A stretch of DNA of 64,000 nucleotides from Drosophila miranda. Its lineage: Eukaryota; Arthropoda; Insecta; Diptera; Drosophilidae. Each line of letters starts with the position of its first letter. Within the stretch, counting starts at the first letter, position 1. Under the pieces are notes generated by a model. That model was not told the DNA's origin. It saw nothing but the letters and a program-made list of their open reading frames with translations, and made no database searches. This document shows, one piece after another, positions 27,270 to 41,173 of this stretch. The stretch covers positions 11,842,001 through 11,906,000 of the forward strand of contig NC_046674.1 of NCBI RefSeq assembly GCF_003369915.1, read 5' to 3'. The translations under genes were made by a program, and so were the position numbers.

Positions 27270-28579
27270 TCACATTTTATTATTTAAAATACATCGTGCT
27301 ATTGTTAAATCAATGGGTGAGTCGATTTCCAAACCATCTTTTTGATCTATTTCCACGATAGAGCACCTACAAAAATAATAATAGAGTTCAGTTATGATAC
27401 ACCAATATTAGTATTCTTTTCAAAACTCTTGGTTTATATTACTTGATAGTGTTAAATATTTATAAAGAGTTATCACCTGTTATTTTGTAAAAATCCACTC
27501 TCTACTAATCGTCGTTTCGAAAAATAGAACATTCCTGTTTCCACTATATCTCCTTTCCAATCTTGGCGTCTTGGTCTGGCCTTTGAATTAAAACCCACGG
27601 GTACTAGCAAATGATCAACGAATTCCCATCGTAAATAATGCGACCTATGTACCAAAGCCATACTCGTTAAAATATGCATATGTGAAACATATTTATAAAA
27701 GCAAAACCTTACCTCATAGCTGCAAACACACAGTCATGGTTTTTAAATGCCAAAGCAGCTTCATTAATGTATTTTTCTTTTAAAAACACAGACGTACATT
27801 GAAATAAAGAAAAGTTATGAATAGCTTTGTGCACATCTAAAAATTCTTTGATAGCATCCAGGGAAGATGTCTCGTCCCTGGCAATCTCTGAAGGCCGATT
27901 ATGCACAATAGCACCATCTACACAGAGAATATAAAGATAAAGAGAAGAGAAGATGGGGTCGAATGATGTCCACTTACATTTGTTGGCTTCAATTGAAATT
28001 CTTTTGTCGTCCGTAGAAACCCAAATATGATCAAAGCAAGAAGAATTTTGTATTGTTATGATTGTACGCGCCAACAATGACAGTCCCTCTATTTTAACTA
28101 GGTTTTTGTATTTAATTCCCTTGCTTCCACCTCTAGCCAGAATTAACGCATGTATTTCGCTTTTCGAACTGAAATAAAACCCATTAACTGGTTTAGTCAG
28201 TACTCTGGTAACAATGTATTACAAAATTTGCATTTGCGCCATTGGAATGCCGGACATGAAAAATAGCCGTTTGGTGCCAAACCTCACTGGAAGAGAGAGA
28301 GGTAATGCCCACAGCAGTGTGCACACAAAATTCGGTTCCTCTAGTTTTCAAAGTACTCTTGAAGTACCGGGTATAAAGTCTGTATTTCCAAAACTTAAAA
28401 AGCTGTGGAAAATAAATTGGTTGCGCCCCTCAGTAATTGCCACCACCTGTTTAGCACCGGATATCGCACAGTCAGCAGAATCGATCTTTCTTATTTAATG
28501 CATACCACATTTGAACACATCCTATTTGAAACAGAAGTTGCGGTAAAACTATTAAGAGTCCAAGTGGAACTCGAAACAT
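27270..28579 (-). CDS. CSAS: CMP-sialic acid synthetase
   Basis: Five exons: 28579-28506, 28168-27978, 27917-27713, 27644-27477 and 27366-27270, giving 244 residues. The enzyme couples sialic acid to CMP, supplying the donor for sialyltransferases. The start MFRVPLGLLIVLPQLLFQIG is a hydrophobic signal/anchor; the fly enzyme is known to sit in the secretory pathway rather than the nucleus. The synthetase signature follows as ALILARGGSKGIKYKNL, then HIWVSTDDKRISIEAN, RPSEIARDETSSLDAI, LFQCTSVFL and RPRRQDWKGDIVETGMFYFS. The first intron (28169-28505) carries an unrelated plus-strand frame with pieces of repeat DNA. The last exon ends INDL-type DSPIDLTIARCILNNKM. All joints keep frame. Confidence 0.95.
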
Positions 28580-30188
28580 AGTGTACTTAACGAAAGAAAC
28601 ACAACGCAAAAATAAGAGCTTCTACAGCTTATCCACTTTCCGTTTTAGTCCACTTTAATTATATTAATTTGTTTCTTAATCAATTTGGTCATCTTAGGGT
28701 GAGCACTATAATTTCAAAAGATCCGACCCCGAAGAGAACGCCATTAAAAAACAAACAAAACATGTGGAATCGGGACCGGCACATCGGAACGTGTGGAATA
28801 AGGAACTAATAATACTAGTACAACATTTGCCATTTTGCAGCACTTTTCACAGAAGTTTAACGTTTTCCAACACTAAACACCAACACACATCAAAAAATTG
28901 TAAAATTTGTTATATCAAGGTTGCTTTGGAAAATTTTTTGTGAAAGAAATGTATTATTAAGCAAAATAAGTACTTAGTTAATATTTTACATAAATATTTT
29001 GCACCACAAAACTATATTGTGACCGTCTTCAAACTGGAAACACACAATCACAATGCATATGGACAGAAATCAGATCCATTTGTGTAATATTATGAAAACT
29101 TAAAACCCATCGAAGTTCCTTTTAACACAATAAAAACAATACCAAACAGTAACAGTAACAGTAATCAAATTTTTAAAGAAGTTGTGTAGTGATACATGTC
29201 TGCCATGACATCATAACCCTTTCCTACATATGTACATATGTATGTGCATATGCTTTATGCGTCAAGTTGGATATAATTGATAAATATGTACATAGGACAC
29301 ATATATGTACAATGGTACATTCATGTGTATAAGTGAATTAACCAAAGTCTTTAAAGCTGGCAAACTGTTGAGTTTAGCAAATCAGAGGAAAGAGCATATG
29401 TACATACATATTTCCTGTGAACACTTGCACATTTCGCCAACACGTATAGTTTTTTTTGTTTTGCGATCAATATGAGACTTGGTAACTGGATATTTGTGTA
29501 AACATTTGGAGCCTAGAACTTTTTTCCCACACTTGATATGGAAAAACAAACATTGTACACACACAAACAGTCACATGAATTCACTATAAAACAGAAACAT
29601 ATGTACAAATCATGTGTATGTACTTATCTGCGATGGAAGTGCAATTGGAACTTATGATTCAATGAAAGATACACCGCAAAGAAAAACTGCTTTCCGCAGC
29701 TCTAAGGGAGATATTCCGAGAACACACTCATCCAAGCATTTATTTACATATGCGTATATGTATATATTGGTGTGCCGTAACCAGAGCCCCAGAGCAATTG
29801 CATTGTTCTATGAAGAGTTGCCTCGCCTTGTCTTGCCCCATTTGACCCCACAAAGAACTTTGGTCTTGGGATCAAGAAAACAATTGATCTTCCTGGGTGA
29901 ATCATTGGGATAAGAATAGTATCTATTGAATAAATATTAATTGACATTATTCACGTTCGCTTTTCATTTTAGATTAAACTTGGTGTTTTTCTGTTTGAAA
30001 ATCATACAAAATTGGACAAACCCTCTGTGACTTTGTACGACAACAAGAGGTCGTACCCCCAAACAGTGCTCGGAAGGGAAGCTCCATCAGCGAAGATGGT
30101 ACTTCCTCCTGCACCACGCAACCTCAAAGGTGATTCATCGTTTTACCATTACCAACCATTAACCAATTATATTTCTCGTTTCTTATAG
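28580..30188. other. Intergenic DNA between CSAS and Wnk
   Basis: This should contain the CSAS promoter and Wnk leader exons. A Motif 1-like site in the minus direction (CGGTCACAAT) lies near 29016. ATGTACATATG-type ladders occupy 29225-29400. A 99-codon plus-strand frame at 29614-29913 is unassigned. A Wnk exon probably ends at 30129 (AAAG before gtgatt), reading SISEDGTSSCTTQPQ in frame with the next exon. Confidence 0.5.
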
Positions 30189-33100
30189 GAATACCTCTGT
30201 TTCTAGCGAGGAGCAAACTGTGCAAGGAACTAAGTCGGGACACCGTTCGTTTAATAAGTCTGCCTCCTCAAGGCAAATTAAGAACCCGACTATAAAACTA
30301 AAAGACACATTTAATAGTAGAAAATCCAATCGAAGGCAAGAGGCACTGGCACTGGCACCATCACCGGCACTTTCTGCACACACAAGCAAAAACTTATCTT
30401 CGTTGGAAGCATCAACATCATCATCACATACGGAGCAATCATCACCTTCCTCTTGGCCAAGGCTTCATGCACCAGCTTCGAAGAGCAGAAATAATATTTT
30501 AGTGCGATTTTTGCGACACTTTTCCAGTAATAATAATACCGCAACCAGCAAAACAGTGAATAATACAAACGAAATCGAACCAACAACAACCACAGCAACT
30601 AACGAGAATATCAATAATAACGGCGAGCTGGAAAAAGCACAGGTCACAGCTACAGCAGAGGTCAGAGGTCAATACAATGAAGAAATCATGGACGGGCGAA
30701 AAAGTGAGACTTCAGACATTAAAAACCACCAACCAAAAAAAGGCGGTGGCATAATGCCGAGCAGCGGCAGCAACTTGAGCAAAGAAAAGTCGTCTTCGAA
30801 AGTTGCATCTGAAATAAAAACAGGAAAAATGGAGGCCCGAAAGTCTTCCTCTGACACGGTGATAGAGCCATCGTCGTTGATCAAACAACACTCGGCACCA
30901 CAGTCATCGACGCCAACGACTCTGACGGCAAATTTTGTGCAGAATATGCGATTTGTGCGCAAGAATGTTGAACAATCGACCAGAAATGCCAATCCGTTGC
31001 AGTTTGTAGAACTGGAAACGGAATTTCCACGCGACTACGATGATAACATTGAGATGCTGTCACGCGAGGCCGAACATTTGGAGGAACAATTCCGTACGCC
31101 AACGCGATCGAATGCCCCAGATGCGACCGCTCATCAAGTGGCTGGTATTATTGAGAATATCATTACCGAGGCGTCCCGAAGTCTTGTAATTGAAAAAAAG
31201 AAGACTGAAGACGACGATGTGCCATCAAAATCCACCAACAAGCAGTCAGGTGGGGTAAAGCGTGTTGGCTTTCAGGTTGAGGAGAAAGACGATACCGAGA
31301 CGATCCACAAAGAGAAGAAGCCAAAGAGCATTGACGATGTAGGAGTCAAGGGGTCGTCGGATAATACCGAGGTAAGTTCTGAGGGCTCTGGTTTAACTGG
31401 AACCTCGGCGGACACATCGGCATCGCTTCTGCCGTCCACAGCGACGGTCTCGAGCACATCGTCCGCCACATCGATAACAAAGAGTAAAAGTGATGAAGAT
31501 GATGATCCGGTGGCCATGTCCCCATGCGGTCGCTTTTTCAAATACGACAAAGAGGTCGGTCGTGGCTCGTTTAAGACCGTTTATCGTGGCCTGGACACGC
31601 TGACAGGTGTGCCGGTTGCCTGGTGCGAATTGCTTGTAAGTAAGAAAATCAAACAGGAGCCATCAGTCCCCCGTAACCCCCTCTGTTTTGTAGGATAAGC
31701 AAGTGAAGAAAAGCGAACGCACTAGATTCCGTGAGGAGGCAGACATGTTGAAGAAACTTCAGCATCCAAACATTGTACGATTCTATACATATTGGGAATT
31801 TCCGATCGGCCGTAAAAAGAATATTGTACTAGTCACAGAGCTGATGTTATCCGGGACATTGAAATCGTAAGAGTGCTTTATTCTGATGCGTATCGTGTAA
31901 CGTAACTGGTGTGTTTATTTTGTAGCTATTTAAAACGTTTCAAAAAGATACACCCAAAGGTATTGAAGTCATGGTGCCGTCAGATCCTGAAGGGCCTCAA
32001 CTTTCTGCATACTCGTCAATTTCCTATAATTCATCGTGATTTGAAATGTGATAATATATTTATAACCGGCACCACGGGTAGCGTTAAGATCGGCGACTTG
32101 GGTCTGGCCACACTTAAGAATCGTTCGCATGCTAAGTCTGTGATCGGCACCCCCGAGTTCATGGCCCCCGAAATGTACGAAGAGCACTATGATGAATCGG
32201 TAGATGTCTATGCGTTCGGCATGTGCATGTTGGAGATGGCAATATCGGAATATCCGTATAGCGAGTGCAAGGGACCAGCCCAGATATACAAGAAGGTAAT
32301 TTCCGGCATAAAGCCAGCCGCTCTGGCCAAGGTGGAGGATCCCAATGTGAGGGACATCATCGAACGATGCATTGAGCTGAAGAAAGAAGATCGCCCCAGC
32401 TGCAACGAACTCCTGGAGTCGGAGTTCTTTGACGAGGATATTGGAATTCGTGTTGAGCCAACGGCCTCCGAACAGTTTCTCTCCGATCCCAGCATTTGCA
32501 TCATAGAGTTCCGATTGCGATTCCTGGACCCAAAGAAGCGTTCATCCCGACATAAGGAGAACGAGGCGATTCAATTTGAATATAATATAACGAGCGACGA
32601 CTACGAGAAGATTGCCCAGGAAATGATGAAGGAGAATATTATCTCAGAGGACGACTCCCGTGCCGTTGCACGCCTTCTGAAGGTTCAGGTTGTGTCGCTA
32701 CTCAAGGAACGGGCTCAGCGTCAAACGCAAATCAAACTGCAGAACGAGAAGTCTCGTTTGGAGAAACTAGCCCTGCAGAAGCAACGCGAGAGCCTCCCCA
32801 CCAATGTCGATGAGGATGAGGAGGATGAAGAGGACTCTGAGGATGAGGAGGATGGAGTCAAATGGAATCAACGGCTGCAACTGAAGTACGACCTGCTAAA
32901 CACCGACTCCGAAACCAGCCTGGCTCTGTCCACAAACAGCGTTGATCCGCAAAATATTCCAAACCGATCGAACACATCGATTCAGGCAAGCGGCAGTCAA
33001 CAGCAGCCATCGATCCAAGTGCCTCTGGCCTCGCCAGCAATATCCATGCAGCAAAAGTCAACAGTGCATTATATACAGAATCCACAGCTGGCATCATACC

Positions 33101-34350
33101 AAAATGCAAACAACTTGATACAGGACATTGCCAACAGCCAGGTGCAGGTGCAGGTCCTCTCACCAACAGGCAGTCAGCAACAACAACAACAACAGCAACC
33201 CAATGTAGCGCCCCATATAGTAGTGCCACAACAACATCAAATGGTGCAGCAGTCAAACATAGCTGAGGCACATGTCAACGTCAGCCAGCAGCAGCAGCAA
33301 GCACAAGTCGCACAGCAACAGATGCTGGCACAGCAATTACCTCAACAAGTTCAGTTGCAGCAGGTGCCGTCTCAGCAATCCATGCAATCTGTGATGGCTC
33401 CGCAGCAACATGAACAGCAGCAGCAGCAACAGCCAATGGGGGGCGAACAGCAAAAAAGTCACCAAATTCCTCAGTTGCAGCAACAGCTGCAGCAGCTAAT
33501 GCAAACGATTGTGCAGCCTTCTGATTTGGTACAACAGCAACAGCAACAGACTCAGCAATATTTTCAGCAGCAGCAGGCTCAGGTTTCAATGCAACAAATT
33601 CCGCATACACAACCACAACAGCATCAATATACCCTGCATCCATCCCAGCAACAAGGACAGGGGCAACAGCAACAGCCGATGTCCCAGCCCCACCCACAAA
33701 TTCAGGTACATCAACAATCCTTTCAACAGCAGCAAGTGCAGCAGGCGGCCTCCTCTCAGAACCATCAACAGCAGCAGATTCTTCAGCAGCAAATTGCACA
33801 GCTACAGCAACTGCAACAGAACCAACAACTGCAGCAGAGCCAACAACTGCAACAGACGCAGCAACAGCTACAGCAGACGCAACAACAACTGCAACAGAAT
33901 CAGCAAATGCAGCAGAACCAACAACTTCAACAGAATCAGCAACTGCAACAGAATCAGCAACTACAGCAGACACAGCAGCAGCAGCAGCAACAGCAGTTTG
34001 TCCATCAGCAATATCATTCTCTAGCACCCCAGCCGCAGCAACAACATCAACAACTTCTTTCTGGAGCGCAAGTAATGGCTCCGCAACAGCAGGTTCCCAT
34101 GCAATTACAAGTACAAATGCAGGTACCTACATCTGTAGCCCCAACAATGCAGCAGCAGCAGCCGTACCAACAGGGCCAGCAGATGGCCCCTCCAAGTGGT
34201 CAAATGGCACTTGGTGAGGTTCAACAGCAGCAGCCGCAACAACAGCAACATGCTACATTTGCGACAGTCTCCGTGCAGCAACCACAATTTATGCAGCCGA
34301 TACAACTATCATTGCCCTTGGAGCAACAATTACAACAGCTCCTGCTCAGT

Positions 34351-34386
<36 letters not shown>

Positions 34387-37300
34387 GCACAGTCGATGGC
34401 TCACCAGCAGCAACAGCAACTAACAGAGCAACAGATGCACATGCAGATTCAGCCAGCAAACACACAGGCACAGTCTGTAAGCCAGGAACAAGCTGTTACC
34501 TCTGAAACTGGTGTGGCACCAAACAGTCTAAATCTTCAGTTGAATCTTGAGACAAGAGTTGATCAACAATTATCCACGGAAGCAGAGAAACAGCAAAGGC
34601 AACAGAGCGCCGCTCGCTCCCAAAAACCAAAGCGCTCCAATCGGAGCGGCAATGAACGGATACCGAAATTAAGTGTCACCAGTGTCGATGAGGGTAGCGT
34701 CATCAACTGCCACATGGAGAACAAGCTAAAGACCATAACATTTAAGTTCGACATTGGCGATGTGAATCCCGTTGAAATTGCCAATAAATTGGTAAGAGCA
34801 GCTGACGCTTACCCCTAACAGTCCACTAAGCGAATCTTTTGTCTTTCAGATCGCCCAAGATTTGCTTTCAAATTGTCAAAGCACAGTATTTGTGGAAATG
34901 ATTAATGAAATTGTTGACCAGGTCAAACAGAATCCCAATCAAATTCCAATACCAACTAATTATCGCCGCAATATTGAAAAGGTACTTGGCTTTCCGAACA
35001 AAAACCATTATTTTCAGAGTACAAGTGAATCCCATGGAAATGTGGGAGGATCTAAGAATTGCCTATCACGTTCATGGAAGGACCCACTATTACAGAGCTC
35101 TCCTCTGCGACATTACCATTTTGAGGTTTATGAAGGGTTTTTTCCTTCTTATAGCGAAGGCTTCCAAAATGCTGCAGAGCAGATGGATTTAGACAAAAAA
35201 GCAAAGTTGCTTCTCGTTTTCTAAATTCAAAGTATCACACCGCTCTGTCGATGATCATTCGATTTAAAAATTACTTTCGAACCTGCAATTCTTAATTTTT
35301 TCAGACAGAATAAATGAAAAAACACCCGTTAGCGAACCAAAAATATCTTATACAATTTTTTATATCCAAAATCTTGTACTTCATACGCAAGCAAACATGT
35401 TTGTTCAAAGTTCTTCTAAGAAAAAACAAAACACGCCAATACAAAAGCTGACTTTCATACTGTTCGATCGGACAGAAGAATGTTTAAAGATCAACTGCAC
35501 GACCTTTATTTAATCAGAACTGATAGTGGGACCTCCATTCAAACCATTTAAGCATTCAAATCTTATACTCGAATCAAAGGTTTCAGAATTAGCGTAAGAC
35601 GGTAGTCATATATCCAGTCCTTTCTAATTAGTGCATTAACTTTTAGTTCGAATTTTTAACCGAAGCTTCAAAGAGCTTTAAGTTTTAATCCATTTTGAAT
35701 CAATTTAATGTTTCATATTTGTCCAGATAAATCCATGTTTTTTGATTGTCTATCTCTACTATAACAAAACAGGTCCGTCACGCGTCTCTAACTCGACAGC
35801 GTTCCACGTTTAGGTCACACCAAAGACATAGATCTGTAAGTGTTAAGTGCACTGGGCTTATGTAAACATAAAATATATATTATATTTTATAGCTAAAATG
35901 ATTTCACTTATCAGGACATTTACTTTTATTTTCAAGGCTTATAAGATAATGAAAAGAACATTTGTGTTTTCTATAATTTTGTGAATGTACAGAAATGACT
36001 TTTGACTGGACGGAAGTATATCACAATGCAATCCTATTACAAGATGATGCTATATGTATAGCTTTATTAAATGAGTTCGGTCGATTCAAATTAATTAAAA
36101 TGACAACCTACGCCAGCCAGATGCACGAGCGAAAAGTGAAAAAGAAAATACCTGACAATATTAAAACAAAATAAATACTGTCGAGGAAAATTGTCTGCGA
36201 ATGCAAAAACAGAATACATGTCACAACGCTCGACTCGAGTGTCCCCTATACGTTTTTCCTCATCTTTGGAATGCTCCCAAGTTCAGAAATCGTGCCCACC
36301 TCTGGCATATGCAAATAACAAAACTATGGCACATGAAAACTTCATAGCATCCAATCTTAAATCTATCGCCACATAGTATCCAAGCATCTCCGATCCCATA
36401 GATAGATATATACATTTTCTTGTTCCGTGTTGATCTCTCAGCTGAATTACGTTCATAGTAACGATCGGAACATATTATGTGCAGCTGAAAAAGAACCCAA
36501 ATCGGATGACAATAGTATTCCGAAGGTGACAAAGAAATCCTCAAACCATCATCTCGATCTGCAGGGGTATTGAAAGGCTAGTTTTAAATGAGCAACAGCT
36601 TAAGGATATATGTAACATTACGAGAGCCTTTAATTGAAGCCAAAAAGAAACGAATCATATATGTATGTACCTACATAATAGAATAGTAGACTGAAACGGA
36701 AATATTAACGGACGAACGGTATAAAAGTTTACGAGTACCTTCCCCAAAACAGTTTTTGATCTTATGTTTCTTTTAAGATTTCAGGGGTTGTCTTATTTCA
36801 CTTATTTCGGTTACCATTTCACATTAGAAGAGTTTTTAATTTTCTAAATATTTGCACCAGTGTATTTTGAGCTTGATTCACATTGATTCACATGCGTATC
36901 TGTCTATCTATATTTGACACGACCCATCTTTTAGCGGGATGAAACAGCCAGCGACATTACCAAGATGTTTGAACCGACTATACATGGAATTGAGAATTTG
37001 CCATCTGGCGGCGGAGGTGGAGGAGGAGGCGCAGGAGGAGGAGGAGGAGCCACTGAAACGACGAACACAACGAATCTGACTAGCGAAGCTAGATCGCAAA
37101 CTTCGATGCTGGCAAATGTGGAGCATCCGACGAACATTGGGACGCCACCAAATACAGCTTCAACGATGTCATCCTCTTCAACGGCGTCGCGGGATGCACA
37201 CAATGGCAGCAATGACGTGACCATCGGATCCGGTTCGGTGTCACGGAAAACAAGCACAGCTTCTGAATACACGTCCCTATCGATTGACTACATGCCTGAT

Positions 37301-40010
37301 AATAACATAACGCCAACGGGTAACGATATGCTGAATACGCTGGGCGATGCACTGGCCAAAGATAACTCACAGAGTGTCCAACTTATCGCACGAGGTCATG
37401 CCATAACTCGAATGCAAAAGCTGTTGGACTCGGCTGGTGGGACTTCAACGCCACGAAGCCTGAACCTGCCATTGAATCGGCACTTAAACATCCAAGAGGA
37501 CCTGAAGCACACCAGGAGCCTTGGAGACTTGAGCGGTGTCAAGATTACGTTTGATATGCCTAATAGAACGATGACAGGGCCTGCGGAGGACAACAGTCAC
37601 CAAGAGAAGGCAGTTGAAATGGAGAAGCCCAAGGATAAATCTGCTGGGCAGCTATCAACAACGCAAGGAACTGGCGCAGGAACCGTAGCAGCCAACACAT
37701 TAGAGCAATTAAAGATCGAACTGGAGAATATTACACATGCACACGCGTTTGCCTCCGCTGTGGTGGCTTCCATCAGTAACCGTACCGCACACCAGGCATC
37801 GCCAGCTATTTCATCTTTAACGGCCTCTACAGGCCAGCAGCAGACACAAGATTTAGTAAGTGAATAGCTCCAATATTTTTATATCTTTTTTAAACTTGTT
37901 CTTTGATTAGATAAACAAATCGAATAATCCTGTGGGCGCTAGTGGATCCACAACTTCAATTGGTCAAAATGCTTCTGGCTCTTCTGTATACAATTCTCGA
38001 CGTGCTTCCATGGACAACAGCATGGGATCCGATATTCAGTTGCATGGAAATACCTCCTCCATTATTGAAGGACCCGCTACTAGTACAGATCCCACACCAA
38101 CTGAAGCGTCCAATACTGGTATTATTGTCGCCGGCACAACAGTTGAGAAGCATCTCTCAAAGCAGGGAAGTTTGGACAAGGCGTGCAACACGTCCATTTG
38201 TGTAAGCAGCAGCAATGATGTGCCGCAAAGAAATCCCAGCAACGGATCGCTGAATCAAAACTCTATAGCAGATCTAGAAAAGAAATTGGCAGCGTTGCGG
38301 AACACTGACAATGCAGAAGAGGTAAGAGAGACCGCACAGAGTTGAATAATTAATTGGCTTCATACTTTTGTGACACTTTGAATTAATATTTACAGCCACA
38401 GCAGCCACAAAATGCAACATTGACGGCGGTACCAAAGCCAGCTGCTGATGAGGCAGCAGCAACACACCCAAGTTCCCGTAAAGTGTCCCGGTTTAGTGTC
38501 AGTCGAGTACAAGAGCAGAAAACTTTAGCTGCCGCTGAGGAAAGTTTGCAGAATCAACTAAAGATCGATTTGTCGTCGGCTTTGGGCCCTGGTGGGCAGG
38601 GCCAGCTGCAAAATAATGCCACAAATAGCTCTGTGCAAAACGGCAGTATGGTGAATACACCCACAGAACTTATTAGCTCGCCCATACAAAATGTTCCACT
38701 GGCCATTAACGGAATTCAGTTGATTTACCAACAGCAGCCACAGCAGCAGATGCATCCTTCTGCGAAAAGTATGGTTAACAGCGGCGTGAACGTAGTGCCA
38801 CAAGTCTTGACACAAAACGGCACACAAGTGACGCTCTCCGGCATTCATTCACAAGGTCATCCCCCACAGCAGCAGCAGCAACAACTTGTGCATCCTAATA
38901 TGCCACAACAGACACCATCCAGTGTCCATCCTCAGATGATGAACACTCTTCAGCAGCAGTCGGTGGCGCATCAGCAACCAATTATGACACAACAGCAACC
39001 AATGATACTGCAACAGCAGGGTTCCCAACAGTTCTCGCTGCCTGCAACACAACAAAATCATGCACCGCAACAGTTCATCCAAATGCAGCAGAATCAGCTT
39101 CATGCCCTACAGCCTCAGGTTGTGGGCATGTCTCCGGGAATGCAGCAACAGCTTTCGGCCATGCAGTCAATGCAGTCAGCCCAGCACCAGATGGTAACAC
39201 AACAGCAACAGCAGCAGCAGCAGCTGCAAATGCAAACTCATATGCAGCAGCCGCAACAGAATGTTGCAGGCATGTATAATCAGCAGAATGCTAATTGCGG
39301 AGCGACACAACAAGGCTTTCATGCTGGTGTTCCCAATCATCTGTTGCAGCAGGCGAATTTGATGGGATCACAGCAACCCTCGCAGCCGTTGCAACATGTT
39401 ATGCAGCCGCTTTTTAATGTATCTCCCGGTGAAGGTAAGCGTAAGCCCCCAACCTCATTTGTATTTTGATACATTCTGTTATTTATTTCTTCCGTATTCC
39501 AGTTACCGAAGAGCCTGTTTCTCTAGCTGCAACGCATCCCCATTTATTGCCGAGCGATATACAATCTGTAAGAGCCACGTAGTGCGGCGTTTTACTGAGA
39601 CGTTACTAATTTACATTTCTTGCAGGATATAAAGCATAATTTGGACTCATTGGTCAACCAATTGTGTAACACACGCTTGGGCACCAATCAACATCAGCGG
39701 TTGTTGCTGTTACGCCAGAGACAGCTCATCGAAGAGGACGAACTGCGTTTGAAACACTATGTGGAATACGAAAAATTTCAAAAATCTCTGCGCCAATGTA
39801 AGAATTATTTATGACGTGTGTGTGTGTCAACATTTTAACCGACAATGGATCTACTCTACCTCTATATTGGTTACAGCTTTAAGCACAAACGTTCCAGCTA
39901 CTACGACATACTTTTCAGCACCTCCTGCTGCACAGCTTCCAACTAATTTAAAAGCACCTGCTCCTCCGCCCTCAGCAAATCCGACATCCACAAGTTCTGC
40001 AAACACATAG
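30189..40010 (+). CDS. Wnk: WNK (with-no-lysine) serine/threonine kinase
   Basis: Ten exons: 30189-31635, 31694-31866, 31926-34791, 34850-34981, 36935-37855, 37911-38321, 38396-39434, 39503-39567, 39626-39797 and 39877-40010. Together they give about 2,450 codons in one frame; the start lies on an unresolved upstream exon. WNK kinases sense chloride and osmotic stress and activate SPAK/OSR1 kinases (fly Frayed), which control cation-chloride cotransport. The kinase domain shows the family hallmark: [11 protein letters not shown] carries the ATP-binding lysine in the glycine loop, while strand 3 has VAWCEL with Cys in place of Lys. [16 protein letters not shown] and [11 protein letters not shown] follow. 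After the OSR1-like PF2 domain ([12 protein letters not shown]) comes an acidic run ([15 protein letters not shown]) and long glutamine tracts. A second conserved region ([19 protein letters not shown]) continues [20 protein letters not shown], and the C-terminus is coiled-coil-like ([20 protein letters not shown]). Confidence 0.95.
33170..34460 (+). repeat. CAG/CAA repeats encoding polyglutamine in Wnk
   Basis: Imperfect CAG/CAA runs encode a glutamine-rich segment of more than 400 residues. The purest run is about eleven CAG codons plus CAA at 34351-34386. A 21-base imperfect motif giving [12 protein letters not shown] repeats about eight times at 33800-33990. Mixed CAG/CAA codons limit slippage. 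Confidence 0.9.
34982..36934 (+). other. Large Wnk intron with open read-through segment
   Basis: The donor GTACTT follows codon AAG at 34981. The kinase frame stays open for 80 more codons to a stop at 35222-35224. The remainder of the intron is AT-rich with no gene. A Motif 1-like ggtcacacc lies near 35813. Confidence 0.6.
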
Positions 40011-41173
40011 CTGCGCTAAAATGTTTTGCTTCATTCATTCGCCTTTGACAAGCCATCACGACTAACAGCCATTTCTATGTTCTCGGCAATATAATTGGCA
40101 CGAGTGTTTGTATGTGTGAGAAGGTGGATCTGGCCTGGCCCTAGCCCTGGCGGTAGAAATTAAGTAAAAAGTATATCTTATGGGATTGTCTGTAAATATT
40201 AGTCAAACGCTTTTAGTTGATATGCCATTGTTTCATATTTTCTTTCTTTCTGTACCACTTTTAATTTGATTTCACTTCTTTTGTTCTTTTGGTTTCTTCC
40301 TTTTTATTGTTTAAATAAATTAAGAAAATTGTACATTTTATTAGTAATCAAGTGTAAATAAACATTTCGATAATGTAATAATATTAGCAATGCATATAGA
40401 AAATATTATACATTTTAGTCGTCATTTATTCAAACTGATGTATACATACTATACTGCATAGTTACTAAATAAATAACTTATTACAGAATATGTAGTTTTA
40501 TTTCATTACAACAGAAGTCGTAGGTCAAGTAGTTATATATTTGGCTCTGAGTCGGGATAACGAAACGATGGTGAAGAACGGGTCTATACATATTTAAACT
40601 AAACGTGGGCTCCGAAGCACTGGTTGGGATAGGGCGAGCAGAGCTTGATGGATACAAAGGTCCAGAAAAAACTTGTAATAAGGCTGAAATATTGCAATAA
40701 ATGCGCTCTAAAAACTGCAACCGCAAAAATCGGAACTTTTGGAACTTTTTGCTTATGATACAATTTAACAGAGTTGGAAAAGTATAGTGAATCCAACTTG
40801 CAAACAAGTGAAATCTCGTTATCTGATCATGCAAGTTCAGAATTCTATACTGAGAGTGGAAAAAAGAGGTCTCGTGACCATTAAAAGCCATATGGACCAG
40901 GCTGTAGTCACAATATGTACATATATTAAATGTATGTGTTCGTAAATGCGTCCTTTTCATGGTTGCAGGCTTCTAGGTCAAACAAAATATCTTTTGTAAA
41001 GGTATAGCATTTGTTCAGGTAAAGTGCAAGTCGTATTCAATGATATAAGATGTAAGACCTTGGAATTTTCGCATACTTTGATAATACCTTTTATTGTATG
41101 ATTTGAACGAAATTAATTATAAAGAATGCAAGAACATAAAATGTAATAACAAAACATGTGTGAAATAATTATT
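40011..41173. other. Wnk 3' flank and interval to VhaM9.7
   Basis: Contains AATAAA signals at about 40313 and 40355 for the Wnk transcript. A minus-strand frame of 159 codons (40481-40960) has no recognisable family and no clear promoter; I treat it as unassigned. Confidence 0.5.

Noticed and set aside
28214-28498. 94-codon plus-strand frame inside CSAS intron 1
   Set aside because: Contains repeat-like words (taccgggtataaag, tggaagagagagagg) and has no family match; probably transposon debris.
29744-29947. Possible tRNA or small RNA gene in the less AT-rich block upstream of Wnk
   Set aside because: No cloverleaf arms or A/B box pair could be built from the sequence.
33281-34027. 248-codon minus-strand frame of Ala, Val and Asp
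   Set aside because: It is the antisense reading of the CAG/CAA glutamine tracts of Wnk (CTG and TTG read as Ala/Val in another frame).
36931-37370. Minus-strand frames over a Wnk exon
   Set aside because: Shadows of the Gly- and Ser-rich coding exon; the plus-strand exon has good splice sites and a continuous frame.
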